64,000 nucleotides of DNA, taken from assembly GCA_031002005.1 (NCBI GenBank), contig CM061914.1, positions 193,892,685 through 193,956,684 on the forward strand, in the 5' to 3' direction. Made by a program: the position numbers and the translations under genes. Below the pieces are notes generated by a model. The model searched no databases and was not told the origin of the DNA. It saw only the letters and a program-made list of their open reading frames with translations. Below, piece by piece: positions 1 to 9,346 of the stretch (position 1 is the first letter of the stretch; every line of letters begins with the position of its first letter). This DNA comes from Vandiemenella viatica (lineage: Eukaryota; Arthropoda; Insecta; Orthoptera; Morabidae).

Positions 1-250
1 CGTTTGAATTTGTTGGAGAATATGTGAAAATCTTTAAGTTACGAGTGAAACGAAATACTTCTTCCGCCAACCTATTTAGGTCGCGATGACAGGAGGGATA
101 AGATTAGAGAAATAAGATGCCGTACTGACGCTTTTACTTATTCTTTCTTTCCTCGTTCTGTTCGGGATTGCAATGCACAGAATTGGGATTCGTGCTTAGC
201 ACCCTCTGCCACCCACAGTATTTGTGAATTGTAGAGTATAGATGTAGATA
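1..250 (-). repeat. Interspersed repeat, copy 1 (inverted relative to 61309-61515)
   Basis: This segment matches the reverse complement of 61309-61515 along most of its length, including a shared TTGGAGAATATG block, a stretch reading as lost coding or UTR sequence, and the terminal TAGATGTAGAT (240-250). Its TACATCTACATC-type end is a feature I associate with common arthropod interspersed repeats, but I cannot assign a class. The left border is cut by the window edge. Confidence 0.6.
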
Positions 251-2190
251 AACTAATTACAACTGTTTATGGAGTGTTTTGTAGGGGATAGATTTTTCTT
301 CGAACTAGAAATTAAAACGGTACGCTCCACCGCTAGTATTTCTTCTATGGACGATGCAGAATGGTTCACCCTCGAGTGCGCAGGTAGAGGTGGTTTCCGG
401 AATGTGGAGAATGGTTTTGTTACTCTTCTCAATCTTGTACTGTCGAAAATCAGTAAGAGTGACACCTCATTTAGAAAAACCATTCCAGCCAGTGGACGTT
501 TAGCGGCTACTCCGATGTTTATGGCATCAGAGAACTTCTACCACTTTTCAGTACATATGTTTAACATTTCGAATCTCCAAAATCATTAGAGATGTTTCTC
601 ATGCTTGAGTGAACGTTCTGTAGGATTAGTGGAAAATTAACTCTTCATGTAACAATCTAAATTAAGTATAAACATTATTTCAAAATCATTTCAGTCGTAT
701 CAAAGGTCGATTAGAATGGTATTGATGCATTCACTGTCAGTACTTCCTGGCTCAGAGCAATATGCCAGTGATGTTGGGTTCGTCAGTGATTGTAGGAACT
801 TAGGAGAAAACGTCACCGACGAAGATCTCCCTTTTGCCACCGCTGCGGCGATAATATTGGAAAGTGAACCAAGTAAAAAATCGCTCCGAACACGTCCTAC
901 ACTGTGAGGGGGTCATTTACAAGAGCCATCCCAGCGAGCGAACACTTTACACTGCGGCTTTTGGCAACAGGTGACTCCTTTTTTTTTAATAAAAATCTTT
1001 ATTGAAAAACGATCAGCTAGATTAATTATTTTTTATTATTTGCGAATAAGCCCATTAGTATTACGCAAAGTACTCGGAAGCGTTCGTTCGCTTTCCTTTG
1101 TGCCCATATTTCCTTCATATGCTTGCTGTGGGCTTGTTTCCTCTCATCTGACCATGTTGCTCGAGGTCTTTTCTTTAGTTTACCTCCCTGTCAACTTGCC
1201 ACTAATGAATTTTGGATTTAAATATATCTCTGTTTCCGATATGTTTTGGAGAAATTCCTGCTAATCTGATGTCTTTCTTGACTTCTACAATCCGTTTTAT
1301 TGTATCAGATAGTGCTTTACTTCGGTTTTCATAGAATTCAACCATTTGTCTTGTCAGTCAATTAAGGTTCTTTCTTTTGATGTGTCCGTAAAGTTTTAGG
1401 CGGCGTTTTCTAATATCACTGTGAATGTCTGCATATTTTAAAATTTCCTGATTACTTTCGAGTCTGTAATGGTCTCCTATGAGGTTTGGACCCAAAATTT
1501 TCCTTATAATATTGCGTTCTTTTTTTCTGAATGTTTTCTATATCTTTCTTCCTGTTCAAAATAAGTGTTTCTGATCTATAGCGACATTCTGGCTTAATAA
1601 CTGTATTGTAATGTCTCAGTTTTGTGTGCTCGGAGGTGCTTTTTTTGCTGTAGATGTTTTGTGTTAGGCGATAAGTTGTTTCCATCTTTCGGCATCTAAT
1701 TTCATTAGGTTTTGTTTCAGTTCCATTCTCTTGGATTGTTTCCCCGAGATACTTGAAGTATGGGACTAGTTTAATTTTTCCATATTTTTTTCCGTGTATT
1801 GCAGGTCATAAATTCTGTTTTTCTCAATTTATTTTTTATTAATTTCTTACTTATCAGCACCTTAACTGATTGCTATTTTCTTGAGAGCATAATTTCTTTT
1901 GTATTTTTCTAATGTACGATCCCAGACAACGTATCGAGAGCGGCTCTCTTAATGTACAGATTCTCTCGTTAGTGCACTTCATGAATGGGATGGAATGTCA
2001 ACGGAAGACCCCTTCTAGGCCAAACGACACGTCGCCACTACCTACAAGGCTTCCCTAGTCGGATGTGAGTTGGCAAACCACTTGGCGCGATTTTGCCGTA
2101 TTCCACAAACCATCACATAAGTCCACACTATACCACAAGCTCTTGTTTTTTAGCTAAGGAATGGATTACGAAGGATACTGCAGGTCTTTG
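251..2190. other. No gene recognised; AT-rich sequence with one possible mariner scrap
   Basis: No convincing exon or element is seen. At 804-822 a 19-base block (GAGAAAACGTCACCGACGA) is identical to 33458-33476. In both places it reads ENVTDED, a phrase typical of the N-terminal half of mariner-type transposases, so both could be decayed mariner pieces. The rest is T-rich low-information sequence. Confidence 0.3.
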
Positions 2191-2191
2191 T

Positions 2192-2402
2192 GTTCTTTTT
2201 TTTTGTTATGGGTTTACGCCTCATCGACGTCGAGGTCGTTAGAGACGCGAAAGGACTGGGGACAACCAATGGGAAGGAATTCGGCCATGGCCTCTTTGAA
2301 GGAAGAATTCCGACATTCCCTTGCAGTGATTTGGGGAAACAATGGAAATCCAAATCTGGATGCCCAGAAGGGGAATCAAACCCATATCCTCCCGCTGCAC
2401 AC
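2192..2402 (-). repeat. tRNA-derived SINE, tail type I (minus strand)
   Basis: Read on the minus strand this carries the family signatures: a degenerate box B, the central TTTCCCCAAATCACT block, the GGCCATGGCCGAATTCCTTCC block, the CTCGACGTCGATGAGGCGTAAA tail (in parts) and a final A-run (the T-run near 2198 on the plus strand). Related copies lie at 20651, 32212, 52727, 53594, 56241, 57118 and 60302. The tRNA-like head is eroded. Confidence 0.8.
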
Positions 2403-2462
2403 CTTAAAATGTTATCCATCATATATTTTAGATAACTATGTACTTTCACACGGCAGCAATGC

Positions 2463-2600
2463 TTTATAAAAACTTCTCGGGTTTCAAGCCGTGTCAAAAT
2501 TGAGCCGTCTGCTTCCATTGTCAAGCCCCCGCTTAACATCCGAAACGTCACCAGATGGCTCAATTTTGACGCGGCTAGAAACCCGAGAAGTTTTTATAAA
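2463..2600. repeat. Short foldback element
   Basis: Two arms of about 46 bases (2463-2508 and 2555-2600) are inverted copies with only a few mismatches. They start with TTTATAAAAACTTCTCGGG and end with its complement. The spacer is about 46 bases. It contains no coding sequence. It may be a MITE or a solo terminal inverted repeat pair; the family is not recognised. Confidence 0.8.
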
Positions 2601-2959
2601 TCATATATTTTGTTTGCGTTTGGTCCATCCAGAAAATTGTTTGCTTATATTTCCAGGACATGTCATTTGCTTGTTCATTTGTCCGTTCAACGTTCAGAAA
2701 ACGTCTGTAACAATACATGTTAGATCCTTCAGCTATTATTTTTTTCTGTTTAAATATGTTTACTATACACCCACCGACTTTACTTAAGCAAGACAATGTA
2801 GAAATTTACAAGCATATCAAACTACAAACATTTCACATATATTGTAATAGCTGAGATCACTCCAATATTCAACTTTTGTCACGCAATGAAAAAGATTGGC
2901 GATGATATGACTTTAATGTAATTGCTGTTGTGCAATTGCACCTGTGGCAATTTTCCTAC

Positions 2960-3690
2960 ACAAGTTTTCCTCTTTCCTTTTTCCCACCTACTTTTCCCCT
3001 CTACTCCTCCTCCTCCTGTCTTCCAACGATTCCCATTCCAGCTCCTTTATCATATCAGTTACTGATTGTGTTCTGTTGTAATTTGTAGCGACAAATCTAG
3101 CAGCCCTTCTTTGCACCCTCTCCAACTTCTGTATTTGATATTCAAAATGTTGGTCCCATACTACACTACCATATTCCAGCAATGGTCTGATCAAAATTTT
3201 GTAACCCAATTCCTTTACTTCTCTCGTACATCCCCTCATTACTCTCTCCAACAAGTGAAGGATTTTTGTAACCTTTTCCTACCACCTGTCCAACATGTCC
3301 TTGCCCAGCTGAGTTTATCAAATGTTATGCCAAGATGTTTACATTCCAAGTCTTCAACAAGTAATTCTTCCCCCTCCTTATTATCATAATCAGTGTTTAG
3401 TTTTCTATGTGTTTACCTAATAAACTGGCTCTTCTTTGCATTTATCTCCTTTCCATGTTAGCCTACCCAGCTAGATGTCCTGTGCAGATAATCCTGCGAC
3501 TGTTCATTCCTCTACCATTGTCATCATATTATGCTATTTTTAGCATCATATTGTTTGCAAACAAATTAAGTTCGAATAGTAAACCATTAACACAATCATT
3601 CATCATAATAACGAATAACAATGGTCCCAATACACTACCAGTACTAAAAGCGGATATAACAATAAGAAAGACATTAACAGCTTGCTTCTT
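2960..3690 (-). pseudogene. LINE-B fragment (reverse transcriptase C-terminal region)
   Basis: Minus-strand translation at 2988-3254 gives the phrases GYKILIRPLLEYGSVVWD and RVQRRAARFV, the conserved region after the RT catalytic domain in CR1/jockey-type non-LTR retrotransposons. Degenerate upstream RT sequence continues to about 3690. Stops and frameshifts interrupt it. The same family occurs at 4245, 8822, 18640, 29545, 32660, 48070 and 57310. Confidence 0.8.
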
Positions 3691-4244
3691 TTGAAGTAAT
3701 TACTCTCATGTTCGCACAATACTTTTAATTTTTATCATTCAGGAGAGTCGAAATTTGTTACATTGAAGAACACAGGGACTGTTGGGTGGGGGGGGGAGGA
3801 CTGAAAATTGGCGACCATGTGTGATTATTTATTTCTTCGAGGATTGGTACATTTCATTAAGTTATTTAATGATCGACTTTTTGATTCTCACCTTCACGCT
3901 AAACTTCGTTAAATGCTGCAGTGGGATGTTTGTGAGTTGGAGGTCAGTGTTTGGTTGCGAAGGCTGTCTTGTCTACGGTATTACTGCCGTTGACTTTACC
4001 CCAGTTTCAGTTGAGTTAGCAGTTGTAGGAGAATATCAAGTAACTCTTCGTGTCTGTCAGTTTCTACTGGTTTAGAAGCCGTGACGATGACATTCGCTTC
4101 TGTTTGCGGTTGTTTTGAATCACCCTCATCCTGGACAGCTTTTAGCCTCTGTCCTTTCTCCATTGCTCCTCTTTCACTACCGTCCAGTTGGCTCCCCTGC
4201 TTTGCACACTGTTTTCTCTTCCCCTCTTCCGTTTATCTTGTTAT

Positions 4245-4905
4245 CTTAAGTTAGGGATTTGGGTTACAAAACATTGGTCAGACCATTGGTTGAATATGGT
4301 GGTGTAGTTTGGGGCCCATATTTTGGCTATCAAATACAGGAGTTGGAGAGGGTGCAAAGAAGAGCAGCTAGATTTGTTTGTGGAAATTATCGCAGGACCC
4401 AGTCAGCAACTGATATGATAAAGGAGCTGGACTGGGACTCATTGAGGGAAAGGAGGAGGGTGAAGAGAGTGCTGGGAATGTACAGAGCATATGTTGGTGA
4501 TGGGGCTTGGAGGGATATTGGTCGAAGATTAGGAATAGTGCATGGAAGGAGAAAGGTAACAATGACTACAAGCTGGCGCTCGATTTCATGCATAAGGGAG
4601 TGGGGAAATATTGTTTTGTGGGTAAAGGTGCCAGGGATTGGAACAAATTACCAACTGAAGTGATGAATAATTTACCAAAAACGCTGAAGGAATTTAAAAT
4701 TAAAATTTGTAAATCGGAAAAGTAAATGGGGGAGGAATTTAACACTCCAATTATAAAAGAAAATTTAAAGAATAACATGAATTGGTGTAATTAGATGACC
4801 AAGGGAATTGCTATTCACCTCAATTAAAGTAATTTCTTACACAGAAGTATCAAAACCTGCTTGATACTTATGTACACCGGTGTGTAATAAATTGTTATTT
4901 TTATT
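4245..4905 (+). pseudogene. LINE-B fragment with 3' end
   Basis: The reading frame from 4259 encodes GYKTLVRPLVEYGGVVW and VQRRAARFV. It shifts frame near 4520-4560 and resumes with the family C-terminus (GARDWNKLP, TLKEFKIKI) ending at a stop near 4725. About 180 bases of AT-rich 3' UTR follow, closing in an ATT/TTA-rich tail near 4905. It is 5'-truncated, as expected for LINE retrotransposition, and cannot be functional. Confidence 0.8.
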
Positions 4906-4909
4906 TTGC

Positions 4910-5715
4910 ATTAAAAACGTCACCTGATGAGGAAGATTTTTATTTTTAAGTATCTGTCCTTACTTAACTTTTCTGAAATGGGAAAAGAAATGTAAATGGT
5001 GGCAAAAAAATAATAATAATCCTTTCTAGACGTGAAATACAAAGTGCTTGTGCCATGTTAATGGAAGAGCTAAGTTTGGAAAACGACATAAACAGAACTA
5101 ACAATGGAAACGTTGTTGTTATGATATATATAGCGTTTGGCAAAGAAGGAAATTAACAATTTGTTTGCTGTCATTGTTTTAGTAAGTGGTACCACGCGCT
5201 GGTTTTATGTCTTTTTTTCATATTACTGTATTTCCACTTATCGAGATTCTTTTCAGTTCTGGAATGACTTTTTTGTGTGTTTTTTTTAAAATTGGATTCA
5301 ATAACGTTGTTGATTCTATCGCGGCTAAATAGAATAGTGGAACAAAACAAAGAAGAATTTGGTTCAACGTTGATTGTTTCAGAAATATCCTTTTCGTGCC
5401 TATAACTATCGCGAAACATTCGAAGAAAATGCTTCGGCTAATGCACGTAAGTCTGAATTGGGGATGATATCAACCCCGAGCAAAGGGGACTGTTGAAGAA
5501 ACGAGTAACCAATCAGTGACTTGTCTGGTTTGGTAGCGATGTGAGAATCTTGTAAGGTCTTGTTCTCCGGAGTCGTGATTACTGCTGAATCACTGTGGAG
5601 TGACCGACCCGGAATCGTAAGTGAATCACCTCCTGGTTCCGTGACTCCGGCAACAAAGTCCTTCGTGAATGAATCACGAATTCACCTCGTGACCTATTAC
5701 TCTAACGCGTTGCGT
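4910..5715. other. No feature recognised
   Basis: AT-rich sequence with only short open frames. Around 5575-5690 there is a locally repetitive stretch rich in GTGAATCAC/GTGACTCC words, but no element border or exon could be supported. Confidence 0.3.
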
Positions 5716-5719
5716 GTAG

Positions 5720-6835
5720 CGATACAAGGTAAATACAATATCAATAAATATATCGATATTTCTATCGATGACAGGCAGATATCGATAACCGATAATATCG
5801 GCCGCATCGTATCGATATTTCTGATATTTGTATATATTACTTTAGAAATTACAAATAACGATGTAAATCAAAATCTAATAATAAATTTGAGGTTGTTTAT
5901 TGAAAAAAATTAGGTCTACAAACATTAAGGTTCAACATAACATAGTTTGCTTAACCTTTTCCCTTGAAGTCCATTCCTAGTTTGAGTGACAGTGGTTCCT
6001 GCCTGTGAGAAGAGGCGTTCAGAAGGTGCCGACGAGGCTAAGCTGAGTAAATGACTAATTGCAATTTTGAACATATCTTAATCCAACTAGTATACCAATC
6101 ATGATTGATTTTAATTTAATTTTCCAGCAAAAAATGTAACGTAATCTCCAAACAGTCGGTGTTATTCTCTGCGTAACAATAAAAAATGCTTCAAACGTTT
6201 CAACTCCTCCTTCACAACATTCGAAATTTGTTCATATTTTTCATCAATTTTTGTTTTGATAGTTTCACGAAAATTGACTTTGTATTAATGCTGCTAAATG
6301 CTTCATTAAAATTTAAAACCATTACAACGTTTACTATCAACACTGATAAAATAAGCAATTGTATCGGTCAAGCGGTCATATATATTACCCCCTTTAGAAT
6401 ATTGTAATACGTCCCAGAGAGAAACAAAACTAACGAATACAGACGTAACGCAACATATTAAATAATAAAACGGTGAACGTAAATGAATGGGGAACGAATA
6501 ACGTGCACGAAATGAAGTGGAACCACAGAGAAGCAGAGGACGTTATCGACCTAAATCAGAGTTTAGCATAGTCAAGTTTGGTCCCTTTCACCCATATATT
6601 TATTTGCAGGATTTTCTTTTAGCGCAAAGGGGTTTGTAGCTTTCGATATTTTACTGCATCATATCGATATTACCGTATCGACCATTTAAAAAAATATCGA
6701 TATATTTTGACCGATATTATCGATATTTTTGGACCTATATTATCGATATAAATATCGATATTTTTGGACCGATACTATCGATATAAATATCGATATTTTT
6801 GGATCGATATTATCTGTTGATCGATATATCGTTGC
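5720..6835 (-). mobile_element. hAT remnant with subterminal ATCGATA repeats
   Basis: Clusters of ATATCGATA-type words sit at both ends (about 5740-5820 and 6645-6830). Between them, minus-strand translation near 5985-6040 gives SSAPSERLFSQAGT followed by RNGL, the hAT C-terminal dimerisation signature. The rest of the transposase is lost. Repeated short motifs just inside the ends are typical of hAT elements, where transposase binds. Exact ends and target duplication are not clear. Confidence 0.7.
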
Positions 6836-6839
6836 AAGC

Positions 6840-7390
6840 ACGATTATGTTGAAGGTGCGTCGGCGGCTGTAGAGGTGGCAGCGGCCTCGTTGCTGGCCTA
6901 ACTGGTTAATCTGGAAGGTCCCAGCGCGGCGTTGCCAGCTCTCGCCGTAAGCGGCTTACCTGGTCCCGCAAGCCGCCAGTCCGTACTGACACAACACAGT
7001 ACTGAAACTCGGGTAGCTAGGGGGGAAGTCGTGAAACTGGAATACGAAAAACTGGTCGAACCATCGCTCAAATATATTGACCTAGGGGAAGGTCGGTAGC
7101 CCCTGATGGCGTGTAACCTCGGACATGTAAAGTAGTAACAGACCTCACACACCCGACACTATGCACAGTAGAGAAAATAAAATAAAAGGAAAAACATCTA
7201 CTCAGGCAAAACAACAATAAACAAGGACGCACAAAACCATAGAGGAATACTAATGACAATCATTTACATTTGGAAAAACACGCCGAACAAATGGAAGACT
7301 ATCCAGTGTTGTTGTAGGCCATTTTTCCGCAGTTACTCAGTAAATTAATTAATAAAATGACGACAATGCAACTGTATTTGTAGCTTTATT
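6840..7390. other. GC-richer spacer, no gene recognised
   Basis: 6840-7080 is GC-rich and 7081-7390 AT-rich. Short frames only, none recognised. The 3' portion (about 7260-7390) may belong to the same element as the hammerhead motif that follows. Confidence 0.25.
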
Positions 7391-7431
7391 GTCGTACGCG
7401 TTTCACCTCTCATCGAGGCATCATCAGCGAC
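7391..7431 (-). ncRNA. Hammerhead-ribozyme motif (minimal, Penelope-type)
   Basis: On the minus strand: GTCG (7431-7428), CTGATGA (7427-7421), a stem II with GCCTC/GAGGT arms and a GATGA loop (7419-7405), GAAA (7404-7401), CGC, GTA (7397-7395) and CGAC (7394-7391). The conserved CUGANGA and GAAA boxes, the NUH cleavage triplet (GUA) and a 4-bp helix I (GTCG/CGAC) are all present, with a one- or two-pair helix III. Very short helix III is known from hammerheads carried by Penelope-like retroelements. Self-cleavage is inferred, not shown. Confidence 0.6.
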
Positions 7432-7471
7432 GAATCCACTTCAGAATTTTACAGGAAGTGCATGAGACGTA

Positions 7472-8801
7472 CGAGGCGTATTTTTTTAAAGTAAGTACCG
7501 TTTTGTCACACCGTGGCTGCAGCGCTACGGTCGGCGTTCCGCGCATGCGCACTGGGTACCTGCATCACTTGCCTTCGCACTGACGCCACAGTCTAATTAT
7601 TCCTTGTTTACGTTGTTCACTGAGTGTTCAAGATGCCTCCGATAATCGTGAGTCCCGCCGACTGTGAAATACGGGCTGTTATAAGATTTCTTTGTGCTAA
7701 AGGCCTAAAACCGATCGATATTCATCGTGAGATAAGTGCAGTTTACGGACAAAACATTATGAGTGATGGAATGGTGAGAAAATGGGTGAGAGCATTTAAA
7801 GATGGCCGCACAAATGTGCATGATGAACAACGGAGTGGTCGTCCTTCGGTCGTTAATAAAAGTTTGGTGCAGAAAGTGGACAATAAGGTGAGAGAAAACA
7901 GACGCTTTACGATTTCCTCCTTGTGTGATGACTTTCCTAATGTTTCTCGTAGTGTTTTGTATGGCATTGTGACCGAGCACTTGAATTACCGAAAATTGTG
8001 CTCAGGTTGGCTACCGAAAATGTTAACGAATGTGCACAAAACCAAACGTTTAGGCAGTGTATTGACTTTCCTTGAGCGGTATCACAACGATGGTGATGAT
8101 TTCTTAAGCCAAATTGTTACGGGCGATGAGACATGGGTGGCCTATGTCACACCTGAATCAAAGCAACAGTCCATGGAATGGCGGCATTCAGATTCACCCA
8201 AAAAAGTGAAGTTCAAGCAAACGATTTCTGCCCGGAAAATCATGTGCACAGTTTTTTGGGACAGAAAAGGAGTATTGCTTGTGGAATTTCTGCCTCGTAA
8301 TGAGACAATCAGTGCAGCAGTTTATTGTGAGACATTGAACAATCCGTCCCTTTCAATCCAGAACAAAAGAAGTGGCAAGTTGAGCAAGGGCATCGTTTTT
8401 CTGTATGACAATGCCCGTCCACATGTGGCTAATCAGACTAAAGATCTCATCACATCTTTTCGATGGGAAACTCTAGATCATCCTCCGTACAGCCCTGATC
8501 TGGCGCCCAGTGACTACCATCTGTTCCTGCACTTGAAGAAACACCTGGGCGGTCAGCGTCTTGAAGACGATAACGAAGTCAAAACAGTTGTGATGCAGTG
8601 GTTAACAAGTCAGGCGGCAGACTTCTATGAGGAGGGTTTTCAAAAACTGGTACTACGTTATGACAAGTGCCTCAATATTCAAGGGAATTATGTAGAAAAG
8701 TAGAGTAAGGTACAGGCTTTCATGTAAAAATAAAATCATTGATATATATTTGCACGTCTTTTTTTAATTTCAAAACGGTACTTACTTAAAGACATGCCTC
8801 G
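7472..8801 (+). mobile_element. Full-length mariner element
   Basis: Imperfect terminal inverted repeats of about 32 bases bound this 1330-bp element: the left one starts CGAGGCGTATTTTTTTAAAG, the right one is its complement variant ending GACATGCCTCG. Both share the inner block AAGTAAGTACCGTTTTG. TA dinucleotides flank it (7470-7471, 8802-8803), the mariner target duplication. Length, ends and one intact transposase frame fit a canonical mariner. It lies about 40 bases from the hammerhead motif. Confidence 0.93.
7633..8703 (+). CDS. Mariner transposase, apparently intact
   Basis: This encodes a 356-residue DDE transposase that would cut and paste its own element in the nucleus. The first in-frame ATG is at 7633 (MPPIIVSPAD); the preceding GTG is not a likely eukaryotic start. 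The N-terminal third holds the paired helix-turn-helix region with the WVRAFKDGR and RSGRPS phrases. The catalytic triad is visible as GDETW (about residue 180), YDNARPH (about 265) and SPDLAPSDYHLF (about 300), the DD34D pattern of mariners. Length matches the usual 340-360 residues. No stop or frameshift interrupts it, and an AATAAA lies about 25 bases after the stop. Activity cannot be judged from one copy; the two TIRs differ at several positions. Confidence 0.93.
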   Translation: MPPIIVSPADCEIRAVIRFLCAKGLKPIDIHREISAVYGQNIMSDGMVRKWVRAFKDGRTNVHDEQRSGRPSVVNKSLVQKVDNKVRENRRFTISSLCDDFPNVSRSVLYGIVTEHLNYRKLCSGWLPKMLTNVHKTKRLGSVLTFLERYHNDGDDFLSQIVTGDETWVAYVTPESKQQSMEWRHSDSPKKVKFKQTISARKIMCTVFWDRKGVLLVEFLPRNETISAAVYCETLNNPSLSIQNKRSGKLSKGIVFLYDNARPHVANQTKDLITSFRWETLDHPPYSPDLAPSDYHLFLHLKKHLGGQRLEDDNEVKTVVMQWLTSQAADFYEEGFQKLVLRYDKCLNIQGNYVEK

Positions 8802-8821
8802 TATATTGGCAGTTATGTCTG

Positions 8822-9045
8822 TTGGATATTGGTGGAAGAATTAGGAGCAATCGTGGAAGCGAACCTCAAGCTGTCACTCGATCTGTGACGTAAGGGATTC
8901 GGAAGACTTTGTTTTCTAGGTAAGGGAGTAAGGGATTGGAATACATTACCTGAGGGAAATGATCAAGAATTACCCACAATCAGTAAAAGAATTTCAAGTT
9001 TTGACTTATCAAGTGATTTCTGTCTAATGTGGGTGAGAGAGGCAG
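8822..9045 (+). pseudogene. LINE-B C-terminal scrap
   Basis: Sequence parallels 4520-4720 of the LINE-B copy at 4245: GATATTGGTGGAAGAATTAG, then a region with TAAGGGATTGGAATACATTACC, and a decayed KEFQV end. It is frameshifted throughout and lies directly downstream of the mariner insertion. Confidence 0.6.
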
Positions 9046-9301
9046 GTTGCTGTACTATAAATGTTTAATATTTTCCCACATGGGAACGCTGATGAAGTCA
9101 CTCATTTGTCCGCCTGTAACACTGCCGTAACGTGAGACAGCCTTAACTTAGAAATTTGTAATCCGAACTAATTTTATTCTTAAGACTCCACACTTATAAT
9201 TTGTAAAAATTATGAGGGTAATAATGGTTGCACTAGGTTATCGGAGAATTTAATTTTTTTAAAAAATTAAAAATCTTAATATGAAAATTTACAAACAAAC
9301 G

Positions 9302-9306
<5 letters not shown>

Positions 9307-9343
<37 letters not shown>
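9307..9343. repeat. Poly(A) tract
   Basis: A run of 37 A bases. It may be the tail of an otherwise unrecognisable plus-strand retroelement or a simple mononucleotide repeat. Confidence 0.9.

Positions 9344-9346
<3 letters not shown>

Noticed and set aside
4917..4945. Another hammerhead (CTGATGA-containing) site
   Set aside because: CCTGATGAGGAAG lacks a stem II and a following GAAA at the right spacing. Similar single matches near 9085, 56514 and 62581 fail for the same reason.
7705..7980. Minus-strand frames inside the first mariner gene
   Set aside because: Shadows of the intact transposase frame.
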